Shown: positions 42,970-52,780, numbered from the stretch's first letter. The stretch: 64,000 bases of DNA from Pelagibius sp. Alg239-R121 (GCF_947331435.1 NZ_CAMZOF010000003.1:558001-622000), one strand, 5' to 3'. Notes: generated by a model from the sequence alone, not told the origin. A program made the numbers and translations.

Positions 42970-44763
42970 TTAACGTCCTACAGCATAGGCCTGCATCAGC
43001 CGTGGCGTCGCGGCGGCACGCAACAGACCGTCTTCGTCCCGCTTTGCTGCCGTCAAACGGCCGACACTCCACTCCGGTGCAGGATTGACGATGTGACCCC
43101 GTGCTTCCAAGTCCGACAATATTTTAGGCCCGACATTCTCTTCGATCATCATATGACCGGGCGCGGCACCCCGCGGATAGAAGGAACTGGGGAAATGCAT
43201 GCTGTGGAACAATGGGAAATCTATGCATTCCTGAAGATTGAGCCCGTGGTGAACATGACGCAGGAAGAAAATAAGCTGCCACTGGTCCTGCTGGTCGCCA
43301 CCAGGTGTGCCGAACGCCAGTGTCGGGCGCCCCTTATGAAAAGCTAATGATGGTGTCAGCGTGGTGCGCGGGCGTTTGCCCGGTGCCAGTGACGTGGGCA
43401 GGCCGGGGGTCAGCCAGAACATCTGTGCGCGGGAGTTCAATGGGAAGCCCAGACCCGGTACAACCGGTGAAGACTGTAGCCAGCCACCGGAGGGAGTTGC
43501 AGATACCATGTTGCCGTGACGATCAATAACGTCGATATGGACAGTATCGCCCTTGCGGTCGGAGAGATGGGCCATGGTCGGTTCGCCGGCCCCGACTCCC
43601 GAACCACTATCCGAGATGGCGGCTTGGACTTCGAGGGAAAGCTCTACCTGTTTTTCGTAACCTGGAACGATGCCCGGACGCTGTTCGGTGGAAGCTCGTG
43701 GTCCGATCAGCTTTCGCCGCTCATCGTTGTAGGCGTCGGATAACAGGTGCTCGATAGGTACTGAGGCGAAATCCGGGTCACCGTAATAAGCTTCGCGATC
43801 GGCATAGGCCAGCTTCATGGCTTCGATGACCAGGTGCACGAAATCTGCCCCGGTGGGGTCCATCGCTGAAATATCGAAGCCCTTGAGCAGTGCCAGTGCC
43901 TGCAAAAGGACCGGTCCCTGACTCCAGGGTTGGGTCTTGGCCACGGTCCAGTCGTGATAGTCGTAGGTCAGCGGCGTGTCATAGCTTGCCTGCCAGCCAG
44001 CCATATCGTCCGCTGTCAAAACGCCGCCATGTTTCTCGCCGCTGGCATCCATGACGACAGCCGTGCTGGCATAGCTGTCGATTGCCTCGGCGACGAAACC
44101 GCGATAGAAGGCGTCACGTGCGGCATCAATCTGTGCCTCGCGACCAGTCTTGCTTTCGGCTTCCTCAACCACGCGGCGCCAGGTGGCGGCCAGCTGCGGG
44201 TTGCGGAACAGTTTGCCCGCCTTTGGCGCCTGTCCTCCGGGCAACCAGGTCTCGTAGGATGTTGGCCATTCCTCCTTAAAGAATTCACTTAGATCGGCAA
44301 TGGTCTCCGCGACGCGTTCAAGCATCGGGTGGCCGGTTTCTGCGTAATAGATCGCGGGGGCCAGTGCCTCCCGCACTGAGAGGCTCCCGTGGTCGCGCAG
44401 CATCAGCATCCAGGCATCGAAGGCACCGGGAATGACGGTCGCGAGCAGACCTGACCCGGGAATGAGATCCAGGCCCTGTGCGCGGTAGGCCTCGATTGTT
44501 GCACCTGCCGGTGCCGTGCCCTGACCGCAGAGGACTTCAACCTTCCCGGTTTTCGCGGAATGGAACACCATCGGGGCGTCGCCTGCCGGGCCGCACAAGT
44601 GCGGTTCGACGACCTGAAGTACGAAGCCCATGGCCACGGCGGCATCGAAGGCATTGCCGTCCTTCTCCAGAATGCCGAACCCGACCGAGGACGCAATCCA
44701 ATGAGTCGAGGTCGCGACGCCGAAGCTGCCGACAATTTCCGGGCGGGTGGTGAACTGGGACAT
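42970..44763 (-). CDS. ggt: Gamma-glutamyltransferase-family Ntn-hydrolase
   Basis: 597 residues. The N-terminal part has the family pattern GNAFDAAVAMGFVLQVVEPHLCGPAGDAP and the arginine/GGG-type region; the likely autoprocessing nucleophile is T407 in RKGDTVHIDVIDRHGN, followed by the GGTPGGDQQDQWQ-like FGTPGGDQQDQ motif that shapes the oxyanion hole. Most family enzymes are periplasmic, but this one has no signal peptide and would act in the cytoplasm on imported gamma-glutamyl compounds. It is 58 bp after the ABC permease gene, in line with such a role. An acylase-type activity is also possible. Confidence 0.92.
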   Translation of the reverse strand: MSQFTTRPEIVGSFGVATSTHWIASSVGFGILEKDGNAFDAAVAMGFVLQVVEPHLCGPAGDAPMVFHSAKTGKVEVLCGQGTAPAGATIEAYRAQGLDLIPGSGLLATVIPGAFDAWMLMLRDHGSLSVREALAPAIYYAETGHPMLERVAETIADLSEFFKEEWPTSYETWLPGGQAPKAGKLFRNPQLAATWRRVVEEAESKTGREAQIDAARDAFYRGFVAEAIDSYASTAVVMDASGEKHGGVLTADDMAGWQASYDTPLTYDYHDWTVAKTQPWSQGPVLLQALALLKGFDISAMDPTGADFVHLVIEAMKLAYADREAYYGDPDFASVPIEHLLSDAYNDERRKLIGPRASTEQRPGIVPGYEKQVELSLEVQAAISDSGSGVGAGEPTMAHLSDRKGDTVHIDVIDRHGNMVSATPSGGWLQSSPVVPGLGFPLNSRAQMFWLTPGLPTSLAPGKRPRTTLTPSLAFHKGRPTLAFGTPGGDQQDQWQLIFFLRHVHHGLNLQECIDFPLFHSMHFPSSFYPRGAAPGHMMIEENVGPKILSDLEARGHIVNPAPEWSVGRLTAAKRDEDGLLRAAATPRLMQAYAVGR

Positions 44764-44820
44764 AGAGGCTCCGATTGTTTCTTATGCTTTGATAACTGTC
44801 AGCGTATGCGAAAATTGCGT

Positions 44821-45696
44821 CTAGGTTTCACGGGGGTCGAGGGCATCGCGAAGGCCGTCGCCAAGCAGATTGAACCCCAGGACGACGAGAAAGATTGCCG
44901 CGCCAGGCCACATGGCCATCCAGGGCGCCTGGCTGAGAAAGTTTTTTGCCACGTTCAGCATGCTGCCCCAACTCGGCGCAGGTGGCTGTTGACCCAATCC
45001 AAGAAAGGAAAGACTGGCCTCGGCAATGATCGCGGTCGCAACGGCGAGCGTCGCCTGCACCAGGATCGGCGCGAAAACGTTGGGCAGAATGTACCGCAGG
45101 ATGATGAGGGTGTGAGATAGTCCGATCGCCCGCGCGCCTTCCACATAGTCCTCGGTCTTTACGCTCAGAACCTGACCGCGGGTCAGGCGGACGAATATCG
45201 GCATGGCCGAAAGGCCGATCGCGATCATCGCGTTGGTCAAGCTCGGTCCGAGAAAGGCTGCCAGGGCGATGGCCAGGATCAGAAAGGGTGTTGCCAGCAG
45301 GGCATCGGTTGCGCGGGAAATGATTCCGTCCAGCCAGCCACCAAAGTAACCGGCGATCAGCCCAAAAGGCACACCAATCAGCACCGCGATGGCGACCGAG
45401 ACAACACCGGCCAAGAGCGAAGCCTGAGCCCCCCAGATCATGCGCGAGAGGATGTCACGGCCAAGCTCGTCCGTGCCGAACCAATAGGCGTCGGACGGCG
45501 CCTTACGGATCGCCGACCAGGAGGTTCCCGTCGGGTCGTCGATCGGCAGGATCGGGGCGAGCACCGCAATGCCGACGAAGAATAGCACCAAGATAAAGCC
45601 CAGGGCCGCGCTCTTGTTGCCCTTAAGCTTTTTCCAGATGCGGCTTTCGTCACGATGCGTTGATTCCGGTTTCAGGGTGGTGACGGCGCTGGTCAT
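44821..45696 (-). CDS. Peptide-type ABC transporter permease (DppC/GsiD-like)
   Basis: 291 residues. The loop DAYWFGTDELGRDILSRMIWG and the coupling motif VEGARAIGLSHTLIILRYILPN are of the DppC type; SFLGLGQQPPAPSWGSML is the usual late segment. GAGGAG precedes ATG 45696; an upstream in-frame extension was rejected. It is 10 bp after the partner permease gene and begins the run into the gamma-glutamyltransferase gene. Confidence 0.95.
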   Translation of the reverse strand: MTSAVTTLKPESTHRDESRIWKKLKGNKSAALGFILVLFFVGIAVLAPILPIDDPTGTSWSAIRKAPSDAYWFGTDELGRDILSRMIWGAQASLLAGVVSVAIAVLIGVPFGLIAGYFGGWLDGIISRATDALLATPFLILAIALAAFLGPSLTNAMIAIGLSAMPIFVRLTRGQVLSVKTEDYVEGARAIGLSHTLIILRYILPNVFAPILVQATLAVATAIIAEASLSFLGLGQQPPAPSWGSMLNVAKNFLSQAPWMAMWPGAAIFLVVLGFNLLGDGLRDALDPRET

Positions 45697-45706
45697 GATG
45701 GGCTCC

Positions 45707-46654
45707 TCACACCTGATCCCGCAAACGCGGATTGAGAACCAGATAGGCGACATCGGCCAACAGGTTCATAAATATAAAGCCCACGGCCGTGCAGAGAACC
45801 ACGCCTTGGACCACCGCGTAATCCCGGTTAAAAACCGCATCGACGATCAGCTTGCCGAAGCCGGGGATGGTAAAGATCTGTTCTGTCAGCACTGCGCCGG
45901 CGAGCAACTCTCCAAAGAGCAGGGCGCTGAGGGTTACGATGGGCAGCAGGGCGTTTCGAAAGGCATGTTTCAGCACGACGACGGATTCGAACAGCCCCTT
46001 GGCGCGTGCGGTCCGGATGTAATCTGCTTTCAAGACGCCGAGCATTGCGCTGCGGGTGTGACGCATCAGTGTGGCGGCTAAGGCGGTGCCAAGGACGAAG
46101 GCTGGCATGATCATGGTTTGAAGAGATTTTATCGGGTCTTCGAACAGAGGTTGGTAACCGGAGGCCGGAAGCCAGCCCAGATTCACCGACACCAGTAGGA
46201 TCAGCATGATACCGAGCCAGAAGTTCGGTACTGAGAGCCCTGACAAGGCGACGATATTGGCGAGGTAGTCGGTAATCGTACCTTTCTTGATGGCCGAGAG
46301 GATTCCGGTCGGAATGCCGATCACGAAGGCAATGATCATGGCCATTACGGCCAGCTGGATTGTAACCGGCAGCTTTTCCTTAATCAGTTCCAGCACTGGT
46401 TGATTGGTCCGGAGCGAGATTCCGAAATCGCCCTGAAGAACCGAAGAGATCCAATAGAAATACTGATAGGGAATTGGATCGTTCAGTCGGTATTTTTCGC
46501 GCAGAAAGGCAATGACTTCGGGATCGCGTTCCTCACCGGCGAGCACCAGGATCGGATCACCGGGCAGGAGTTTTTGCAGGATGAACACGAAAACCGACAC
46601 CAGCAAAAGGGTCGGGATCGTGATCAGAATGCGTCGGCCGATATAGGAATACAT
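45707..46654 (-). CDS. Peptide-type ABC transporter permease (DppB/GsiC-like)
   Basis: 315 residues with the DppB-type first helix, the loop KYRLNDPIPYQYFYWISSVL, and the coupling motif IRTARAKGLFESVVVLKHAFRN. No strong ribosome site precedes ATG 46654. A 10-bp GC-rich stem-loop separates it from the binding-protein gene, mirroring the first ABC operon of the window. Confidence 0.94.
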   Translation of the reverse strand: MYSYIGRRILITIPTLLLVSVFVFILQKLLPGDPILVLAGEERDPEVIAFLREKYRLNDPIPYQYFYWISSVLQGDFGISLRTNQPVLELIKEKLPVTIQLAVMAMIIAFVIGIPTGILSAIKKGTITDYLANIVALSGLSVPNFWLGIMLILLVSVNLGWLPASGYQPLFEDPIKSLQTMIMPAFVLGTALAATLMRHTRSAMLGVLKADYIRTARAKGLFESVVVLKHAFRNALLPIVTLSALLFGELLAGAVLTEQIFTIPGFGKLIVDAVFNRDYAVVQGVVLCTAVGFIFMNLLADVAYLVLNPRLRDQV

Positions 46655-46702
46655 GGTCGGTTGTTCGTTCCGGCGTGCGAAGTTTGTTTGCGTGGAAAAA
46701 GT

Positions 46703-46729
46703 GGGGTCCGGGCTTTTTTCCCGGACCCC
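46703..46729 (-). terminator. Stem-loop between binding protein and permease genes
   Basis: GGGGTCCGGG (46703-46712) pairs perfectly with CCCGGACCCC (46720-46729). Read on the minus strand it is followed by CACTTTTTCC, so it resembles a leaky terminator that would reduce permease relative to binding protein. Confidence 0.65.
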
Positions 46730-46743
46730 GAGGCGGCACTAGC

Positions 46744-48261
46744 CTAATTGATTTTGACGTTCTCCAGGCGGATCATGCCGTCTGGATAAGCCGCGAAGCC
46801 TTCCACTTTTTCGGACAGCGCCCAGATCCAGGTCTGGTGATAGAGGTAAATGATTGGCAGGTCCTTCGAGAGGATCTTGCGGGCCTCGTCATACTTTGCC
46901 TTGCGCACGGCGTTATCCGTGGACTGACGGGCTGCATTCAAAAGGGCATCGATCTCCGGATTGCAGTATTTGGAGTCGTTGATGCCACCCTTGCAGGTCA
47001 TGAACTGATGGATGTTGCCATCGGGATCGACCCGGCCGGACCAGCCGATCTGGCTGCCCTGATAGTTGCCCGCAGACTGCTCCTGCAGCAGCGTCGCAAA
47101 CTCGGTCGCCTTGATCTTCACGTCGAAGCCGGCTTCGGCCGCCATGGCCTGAACCACCTGCATGACTTGCATCTGCACCGGGTTGTTGGCGACCTGCACT
47201 TCGATCTCCAGCTTGTCGTATCCTGCTTCCTTCAACAGCGACTTGGCCTTTTCCACGTCACGTGCGGGCATGGGAAGGGATTTGTCGTACCAGGGGCTGG
47301 TGGTTGGGAAGGACTGATTACCCGGTTTGAAGGCGCCTTCAAACACGACCTGGTTAAGGGCTTCCCGGTCAATGGAAAGCTCTAGTGCCTGGCGGATGCG
47401 TGGATCCTCACCCAACGGATTCTTGGCACGATCGCCGTTCCCGACGTTTACTGTGATGCCCTGATAGCCCAGGCTCACCGCTTCGGCGTACTGCAGGCTG
47501 GAATCACCCTTCACCGAGGCGGCGTCGGGAGCTGCAAGCCGCTCCAGCATATCGAGGTCGCCCGCGCGCAGGTTCGCCAATCGGACGGTGGTGTCCGGAA
47601 TCGGCAGGTAGGTCACCTTGTCAATGTGGATTGCGTCCTTGTTCCAATAGCCATCGAACTTCTCCAGCACGATCCGATCCTGCTGAACCCGTTCAACGAA
47701 CTTGAAGGGACCCGAACAAACCGGCGCCAAACCAAGTTCGACACCCTTTTCAGCGGCTGCCGTCGGCGACAACATCATGCCGGCCCGATCGGCGAACTGT
47801 GCGATTAGGGTCGCATCAGGCGATGCGAGAGTGAATTTTACCTGATGAGATCCGGTCACCTGAGTGGTTTCGATTGATGAGAGTTCACTCTTGCGACGGG
47901 ATTCGGGCATCGTCTTGGAGCGTTCGATGTTCGCTTTCACCGCTTCTGCGTCGAAGGGGGTGCCGTCATGGAAGGTGACGCCTTCGCGAAGATCCATGGT
48001 CAACGTCAGACCGTCGTCCGACCAGCTCCAACCGGTCGCGAGCTGGGGAATAATTTCCAGGTCCGGTGTGATGTCGACCAGCTTATCGCAGACTGCCGCA
48101 TAGACGATACGGCCAACGAACGTACGGGATTGATCGGGGTCGAGAACATCCGGGTCTTCCTGCAGGCCGATCCTAAGGTCGGCGGCTGTGGCCGGTGAGA
48201 TACCGGGCGCAACCCCGACTGCCAGGGCAGCCATCGTTGCGGCGAGTGTCAGCTTACGCAT
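46744..48261 (-). CDS. Peptide-type ABC transporter substrate-binding protein
   Basis: 505 residues, SBP_bac_5 family. A signal peptide ends near SPATAADLRIG. Family blocks: IPQLATGWSWSDDGLTLTMD, LREGVTFHDGTPFDAEAVKA and CSGPFKFVERVQQDRIVLEKF. The glutathione-binding GsiB belongs to the same family, and linkage to a gamma-glutamyltransferase makes gamma-glutamyl peptides a plausible ligand, but this is inference. AGGAGA precedes ATG 48261. Palindromic repeat copy D lies in its upstream region. Confidence 0.94.
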   Translation of the reverse strand: MRKLTLAATMAALAVGVAPGISPATAADLRIGLQEDPDVLDPDQSRTFVGRIVYAAVCDKLVDITPDLEIIPQLATGWSWSDDGLTLTMDLREGVTFHDGTPFDAEAVKANIERSKTMPESRRKSELSSIETTQVTGSHQVKFTLASPDATLIAQFADRAGMMLSPTAAAEKGVELGLAPVCSGPFKFVERVQQDRIVLEKFDGYWNKDAIHIDKVTYLPIPDTTVRLANLRAGDLDMLERLAAPDAASVKGDSSLQYAEAVSLGYQGITVNVGNGDRAKNPLGEDPRIRQALELSIDREALNQVVFEGAFKPGNQSFPTTSPWYDKSLPMPARDVEKAKSLLKEAGYDKLEIEVQVANNPVQMQVMQVVQAMAAEAGFDVKIKATEFATLLQEQSAGNYQGSQIGWSGRVDPDGNIHQFMTCKGGINDSKYCNPEIDALLNAARQSTDNAVRKAKYDEARKILSKDLPIIYLYHQTWIWALSEKVEGFAAYPDGMIRLENVKIN

Positions 48262-48295
48262 TTTGCTTGTCTCCTCTGTTTCTAGAGACAGGCCA

Positions 48296-48398
48296 GTTTT
48301 TCACTGCAGCAGCGAAATACATGAACCAGTCTCTACTCCATATTGTTAGAGGACGAATCTCGTTCTTGATTGTTTCCTTCAAAAACGATCGCACTCTA
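48296..48398. repeat. Intergenic palindromic repeat, copy D (long form)
   Basis: First hairpin TTTCACTG/CAGCGAAA (from 48298, one mismatch), linker GAACCAGTCTCTACTCCATA, then AGAGGACG (48347-48354) with CGCACTCT (48389-48396) and inner TTGA/TCAA. Homologous to copy C over the full length. It occupies the gap between the ATPase gene and the binding-protein gene, where a promoter for the latter would be expected. Confidence 0.8.
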
Positions 48399-48448
48399 GG
48401 CACGTCCTGTTTCTTATCTGTGTTCCATTCTGCGTGGATCTTGGTTTG

Positions 48449-49561
48449 CTATCTTTGCGGCGTGGCGGGGTTCTTCCCCTCGCTCCAGCTTCTGTAAAGT
48501 TCGAACCTCCGCGCCGTGGCGTCGCCACGCACCGTTTCGGCATCGAGCCCGGCATCGGGGCGTTTGATCTCCTGCCAGAAGTGACAGGCGACCCAGCGCT
48601 CATCCCCGGTTTGTTCGAGAGCCGGCTTTTGCTCCGAACAACGACTGCGTGCGTGTGGGCAGCGGGTATGGAAGCGGCAGCCGGTTGGTGGTGCCGAGGG
48701 GCTCGGCACATCGCCGCTCAAGCCTTCCGACATACGCCGCGCCTTGGGCGAGGGCACCGGGATGGCGGTCATCAGTGCTTGGGTGTAGGGGTGTAATGGC
48801 TGATCGTAGAGAGCATCAGTCTGGCCGAGTTCGATCATCTCACCAAGATACATCACGCCGACCCTGTCGCTCATATGCCGGATGACCGCGAGGTCATGGG
48901 CAATGATGATCAGGGTTAGGCCGAACTCCTCTTTCAGGTCTTCCAGCAGGTTGACCACCTGTGCCTGGATGGACACATCCAAAGCCGAGACAGGCTCGTC
49001 GCCGATGATCACCTTGGGGCCGCTGGCGAGTGCCCGGGCGATGCCGATGCGCTGGCGCTGGCCACCCGAGAATTCGTGCGGATAGCGATTGGCATGCTCA
49101 GCCCGCAGTCCGACCCGGCCAAGCAGCTGCGCCACACGTTCCTTTCGGGCTGCGCTGCTTTCGACGCCGTGGACCTGCATCGGCTCTTCAACGATGGCGC
49201 CGACGGTCATGCGCGGATTGAGCGACGAGAAGGGATCCTGGAAGATAAATTGCAGCTCGCCGCGCAGGCTCCGCATTTCAGCATCCGACAATCCGCTGAT
49301 GTCCTGGCCGTTGTAAATGACGCGCCCGTCGGTGGGCGCCAAAAGACGAATGAGCAACCGGGCGAGAGTTGATTTACCGCATCCGGATTCCCCGACGATC
49401 GCAAAGGTCTCTCCGCGCCGGATGCCAAAACTGACGCCGTCAACCGCCCTGACCGATGGCGTTTTGCCGAACAGGCGTGCCGGGCCAGCGAAATGACGTG
49501 TGAGACCGCGTGCTTCGAGAATCGTCGTCTCGGGTGCTGTCGTGGAGAGGTCGGGCGTCAT
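48449..49561 (-). CDS. Peptide-type ABC transporter ATPase (DppF-like)
   Basis: 370 residues. Walker [22 protein letters not shown]-loop [14 protein letters not shown], signature [15 protein letters not shown], Walker [15 protein letters not shown], and the C-terminal [14 protein letters not shown] motif. A roughly 45-residue extension after that motif is longer than usual. ATG 49561 overlaps the stop of the upstream ATPase gene (ATGA). Confidence 0.95.
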   Translation of the reverse strand: MTPDLSTTAPETTILEARGLTRHFAGPARLFGKTPSVRAVDGVSFGIRRGETFAIVGESGCGKSTLARLLIRLLAPTDGRVIYNGQDISGLSDAEMRSLRGELQFIFQDPFSSLNPRMTVGAIVEEPMQVHGVESSAARKERVAQLLGRVGLRAEHANRYPHEFSGGQRQRIGIARALASGPKVIIGDEPVSALDVSIQAQVVNLLEDLKEEFGLTLIIIAHDLAVIRHMSDRVGVMYLGEMIELGQTDALYDQPLHPYTQALMTAIPVPSPKARRMSEGLSGDVPSPSAPPTGCRFHTRCPHARSRCSEQKPALEQTGDERWVACHFWQEIKRPDAGLDAETVRGDATARRFELYRSWSEGKNPATPQR

Positions 49562-50634
49562 AATGTCGCCTCTCCAACTTTTTGCTCCAGCGGAACTCTG
49601 AAACAGGCGACCTCGTGATCGTCGCCTGCCTTCGACAAAGGCGGGATATTTCGTTCGCAATCTGCGGCAACGAAGGGGCAGCGTGTCGCAAACCGGCAGC
49701 CGCTCGGCATGGCATCGACCGTCGGCACCATGCCTGCAACAGTGACCAGACGCCCACTGCGTTTTGCCAGGGAGGGGATCGAACTCATCAGGCCAAGCGT
49801 GTAGGGGTGTTGCGGATTTTCAAAGATCTCCTCGACCGGCCCCGCCTCTACGATGCGCCCGGCGTACATGATCGCAACCTTGTCGGCGACTTCCGCGACC
49901 ACACCGAGGTCGTGCGTGATCATGATCAGGGCAGTACCGGTTTCTTCCTGCAGGGTGCGGACAAGCGAGAGAATCTGGGCCTGGATGGTGACGTCAAGTG
50001 CCGTGGTCGGCTCGTCCGCAATCAAAAGGCTTGGATCATTTGCGAGTGCCATGGCGATCATCACCCGCTGGCGCATGCCGCCTGATAGCTGGTGCGGAAA
50101 TTCCTTCAGGCGTTTTTCGGGGGCAGGGATCCGGACCCGCTTCAGCATTTCCAGGGCGCGGTCCTGCGCTTCGGATTTTGTCACCTGTCGGTGGCGGCGT
50201 ACCGCTTCGCTGATCTGATCGCCAACCGTGTAGACCGGGTTCAGCGAGGTCATGGGCTCCTGGAACACCATGGCGATCTTGTCGCCCCGAATTTCTGAAA
50301 TTTCCGACTTCGGGAGCGATAACAGGTCTTTACCGTCGAACACTGCGGTACCTGAGGTGATCTCTGCCGGTGGAGTGGGCAGCAGGCCCATAAGGGAAAG
50401 AGCGGTGATACTCTTGCCGCAACCGGATTCTCCGACCAGGCATAAAGTCTCGCCCGGTGCTACGGAAAAAGAGACGTTATCGACAACATTTGTCGCAATG
50501 CCTTTGAAGCCGATCGAGAGGCTCTCGACTGCCAACACCGGCGTGACGGCCGCGGTGCTGGCAACTGAATCATCTTTGCCAAGGGCATCAACCAAAGAAG
50601 CCGGTTCCTCAAGAAGAGCGGAATCAGGACGCAT
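49558..50634 (-). CDS. Peptide-type ABC transporter ATPase (DppD-like)
   Basis: 358 residues. A charged 30-residue N-terminal extension precedes the ABC domain: Walker [22 protein letters not shown]-loop [13 protein letters not shown], signature [15 protein letters not shown], Walker [15 protein letters not shown], and a C-terminal [14 protein letters not shown] motif. Its start lies 11 bp inside the end of the GntR regulator gene, so the two are coupled: the regulator heads the transporter operon. Confidence 0.95.
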   Translation of the reverse strand: MRPDSALLEEPASLVDALGKDDSVASTAAVTPVLAVESLSIGFKGIATNVVDNVSFSVAPGETLCLVGESGCGKSITALSLMGLLPTPPAEITSGTAVFDGKDLLSLPKSEISEIRGDKIAMVFQEPMTSLNPVYTVGDQISEAVRRHRQVTKSEAQDRALEMLKRVRIPAPEKRLKEFPHQLSGGMRQRVMIAMALANDPSLLIADEPTTALDVTIQAQILSLVRTLQEETGTALIMITHDLGVVAEVADKVAIMYAGRIVEAGPVEEIFENPQHPYTLGLMSSIPSLAKRSGRLVTVAGMVPTVDAMPSGCRFATRCPFVAADCERNIPPLSKAGDDHEVACFRVPLEQKVGEATL

Positions 50635-51400
50635 GACTGAGACCGCCGGCCGTTACGGCCAGGAGGCGTTCGTGCAGCGAGAGGATGTGTTGCCGCGCGG
50701 CGGCCTCGGCACCAGCCGGATCGCGACGTTCAATGGCCTCGACAATCGTGTCGTGCTGATCACTGTAGAGCATCGCGCTATCGCGGCTGCGCGCAAGTTC
50801 GCGCACATGGTGCCAGGCTGGATCCTGCCGAACCTTGTCGACAATGTTGAAAAGCGCAAGAAACAGTGTGTTGCCTGCGGTCTGCGCGATGTAGCGATGC
50901 AAAGCACTGTCCCAGAGCTCACGGCTGTCTGCGTCCTTGGCTTCCACGATCTTCGTGGTCAGTTCGCGCAGGTGTTTAATGTCATCTTCGGTGGCACGCA
51001 GCGCGGCGAGCTGTGCAAGGGCAGGTTCGATCCGCAGCCGAACTTCCATCACTTCGAAGAAATTCGAACGGTTGGAGAGCCCGTCGATTGTGGGGCCCTG
51101 TTGCTCGGGGGCCGGGCCAACGTAAGTGCCCGAACCCTGCCGCCGCCAGATCCGGCCTTCGGACTCAAGAACTTCCAATGCACGTCTGACAGCGCGGCGC
51201 CCGACGCCAAGGATTTCCGAAAGCACACGCTCGGTCGGCAACTGGTGGTCCGTCGTCGAGTGATCCTCGTCAAGCATCTTGCGCAGGCGTTCAAGGGCCA
51301 GGCTTGAATTGCTGGATCTTGAGCTATTCTGCCCAGGGTGAGTTTGATCGCCGCTATCGAGCGTTGAATTCTGTGCGTCTCTCTGATTGTCGGGCGACAT
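50624..51400 (-). CDS. GntR-family (FadR/FCD subfamily) regulator of the peptide transport locus
   Basis: About 258 residues. After a polar, probably disordered stretch comes the HTH (LPTERVLSEILGVGRRAVRRALEVLESEGR, then the RQGSGTYV wing) and an FCD domain with VRLRIEPALAQLAALRA and DQHDTIVEAIERRDPAGAEAAARQHI. It probably senses a product of the locus. The start is uncertain: ATG 51400, ATG 51448 and TTG 51472 are in frame and none has a good ribosome site. I took 51400 because two operator-like dyads (51425-51462) would otherwise lie inside the coding region. Confidence 0.88.
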   Translation of the reverse strand: MSPDNQRDAQNSTLDSGDQTHPGQNSSRSSNSSLALERLRKMLDEDHSTTDHQLPTERVLSEILGVGRRAVRRALEVLESEGRIWRRQGSGTYVGPAPEQQGPTIDGLSNRSNFFEVMEVRLRIEPALAQLAALRATEDDIKHLRELTTKIVEAKDADSRELWDSALHRYIAQTAGNTLFLALFNIVDKVRQDPAWHHVRELARSRDSAMLYSDQHDTIVEAIERRDPAGAEAAARQHILSLHERLLAVTAGGLSHAS

Positions 51401-51424
51401 AGGCAAAGGTTCGTTTGCAGGGAA

Positions 51425-51462
51425 ACCAATATGAATTGATGCCATCATTGATTCGTATTGGT
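51425..51462. promoter_or_regulatory. Two candidate GntR operators near the regulator start
   Basis: ACCAATATGAATTGAT (51425-51440) and ATTGATTCGTATTGGT (51447-51462) are imperfect versions of ACCAAT-N4-ATTGGT; together they also form a larger dyad. A perfect copy is at 51618. Confidence 0.45.
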
Positions 51463-51617
51463 TCGATTGCAAGCCCGCTTAATCAATTTTTGGAAAAGCA
51501 TTCGGAAACTGCATAACCCAAAATTGCTATAAAAATACCTACTATGGGCTAAAATCAGCCAATTTGGTCAAAAAACTCTAACGCATAGAAAATCTGCTCG
51601 CCTGGCAAATAAACGAA

Positions 51618-51633
51618 ACCAATTATGATTGGT
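51618..51633. promoter_or_regulatory. Perfect candidate GntR operator
   Basis: ACCAATTATGATTGGT has perfect 6-bp arms around four bases. It lies about 170-230 bp upstream of the regulator gene in a 346-bp gap that is otherwise AT-rich and empty of genes. Confidence 0.5.
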
Positions 51634-51746
51634 ACCGTCAAAAATTGCCTGGCTTATACCTTTGGAGGGCGCCGTGCGCGATAGGCGGTGGCAAGCTTTC
51701 AAAACTGATCGGTTTCTCTGAAACAGCGAACAATCTGAATTGCCCT

Positions 51747-52766
51747 TTAGGAGGGGCAGGCTTCGGAGGTCGACGCCGCCGGCAAACGCTCGTGAAAGAA
51801 TTTGTACCAACTCAGGTATCTCAGACGCGATGAACTCGTAGAGCGCGTCATCGCATCTGCCGCTGCGCAGTTCGCCAGCTTTTTCTCGCTGTCGTCCAGA
51901 AAAAGGCCGATCAGATCGCGGCTTCCCACGTATCTCTCAGGTTTGACCATTTCATTGAAATAGTCGCGGCGCAGGTTCTGATGACATTCCAAACGATCCA
52001 GCGCGGCGGTTTCTGCAGCGCAGGCCGTTGCTGTCTGAGTGGCCGATGGACAGGCGCTTTCGCCTGCTTCGCAACCACACATCCCTTGCTCGATGCAGAG
52101 TTGTCCGCGTTCCTTTATGGCCCAGACATTGAAGATCGCTGCGGTCGTTGCCAGGTAGATCGCGCCCTGATCGGCGTCGGGCTCAGCCAACTGGCCTGAT
52201 TTGGCCGCTTCTGTAAGGCCATCGCCGATTTCTTCCGCGGCTGTTTCGAGTCGTTCTGCCGCCCGTTCGACCTCTTTTGCCGGTGTCGCGGTAAGATCGC
52301 AGACCACACGCCAGCCTTCGATCAACGCTCCAAAATGCTCGGCAAACAGGAAGTCCCGGGTAAAGCGTCCGGTCTTGGATACCAGGTTGCCCTTGGCCGT
52401 CTCCACGTCACTCTCAAGAAGACGGGCGAGGCCGACGTTGCCGACCTGCAGATGCATCATGGCATCCAACACGGTCAGGTGAGCGGCTTCAGCTTGTTTG
52501 CTGCCGAAACGTACGCGATAGGCCCGGATAGCTGACCGGGTTCTGGAAAAAGTCGGCTGGTTTGCCGATGGAAGGTTAGCCAGGCACTGGGGTTCTTCGC
52601 CTTGGCCGGAGAGAAACAGCTCAGCGAACTCTTGCCGATAGACGTCGTGGACCTCCGCGAGAGCCTGTTTTTCGGGAAGCAGCGCCGGTGTCTTTATGCT
52701 TTCACAGCCTGAAAGAGATATGACGGGGATTACTGCCGCAAGGAATGAAAGGAGAAATCTCTGCAT
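51747..52766 (-). CDS. Uncharacterised lipoprotein
   Basis: 339 residues. A signal sequence ends in the lipobox SLSGC (acylated cysteine at residue 21), so the protein is probably anchored to a membrane. The mature part is mostly helical, with a cysteine-rich stretch in the second half (CIEQGMCGCEAGESACPS, then CAAE and RLECHQN) that may form disulfides. No family is recognised. AGAGAGG is 7 nt before ATG 52766; an earlier ATG overlaps the preceding gene's stop but lacks a ribosome site. It is last in a three-gene unit with a 676-residue repeat protein and a peptidoglycan-binding enzyme. Confidence 0.7.
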   Translation of the reverse strand: MQRFLLSFLAAVIPVISLSGCESIKTPALLPEKQALAEVHDVYRQEFAELFLSGQGEEPQCLANLPSANQPTFSRTRSAIRAYRVRFGSKQAEAAHLTVLDAMMHLQVGNVGLARLLESDVETAKGNLVSKTGRFTRDFLFAEHFGALIEGWRVVCDLTATPAKEVERAAERLETAAEEIGDGLTEAAKSGQLAEPDADQGAIYLATTAAIFNVWAIKERGQLCIEQGMCGCEAGESACPSATQTATACAAETAALDRLECHQNLRRDYFNEMVKPERYVGSRDLIGLFLDDSEKKLANCAAADAMTRSTSSSRLRYLSWYKFFHERLPAASTSEACPS

Positions 52767-52780
52767 CGCGTTACCTCTCT

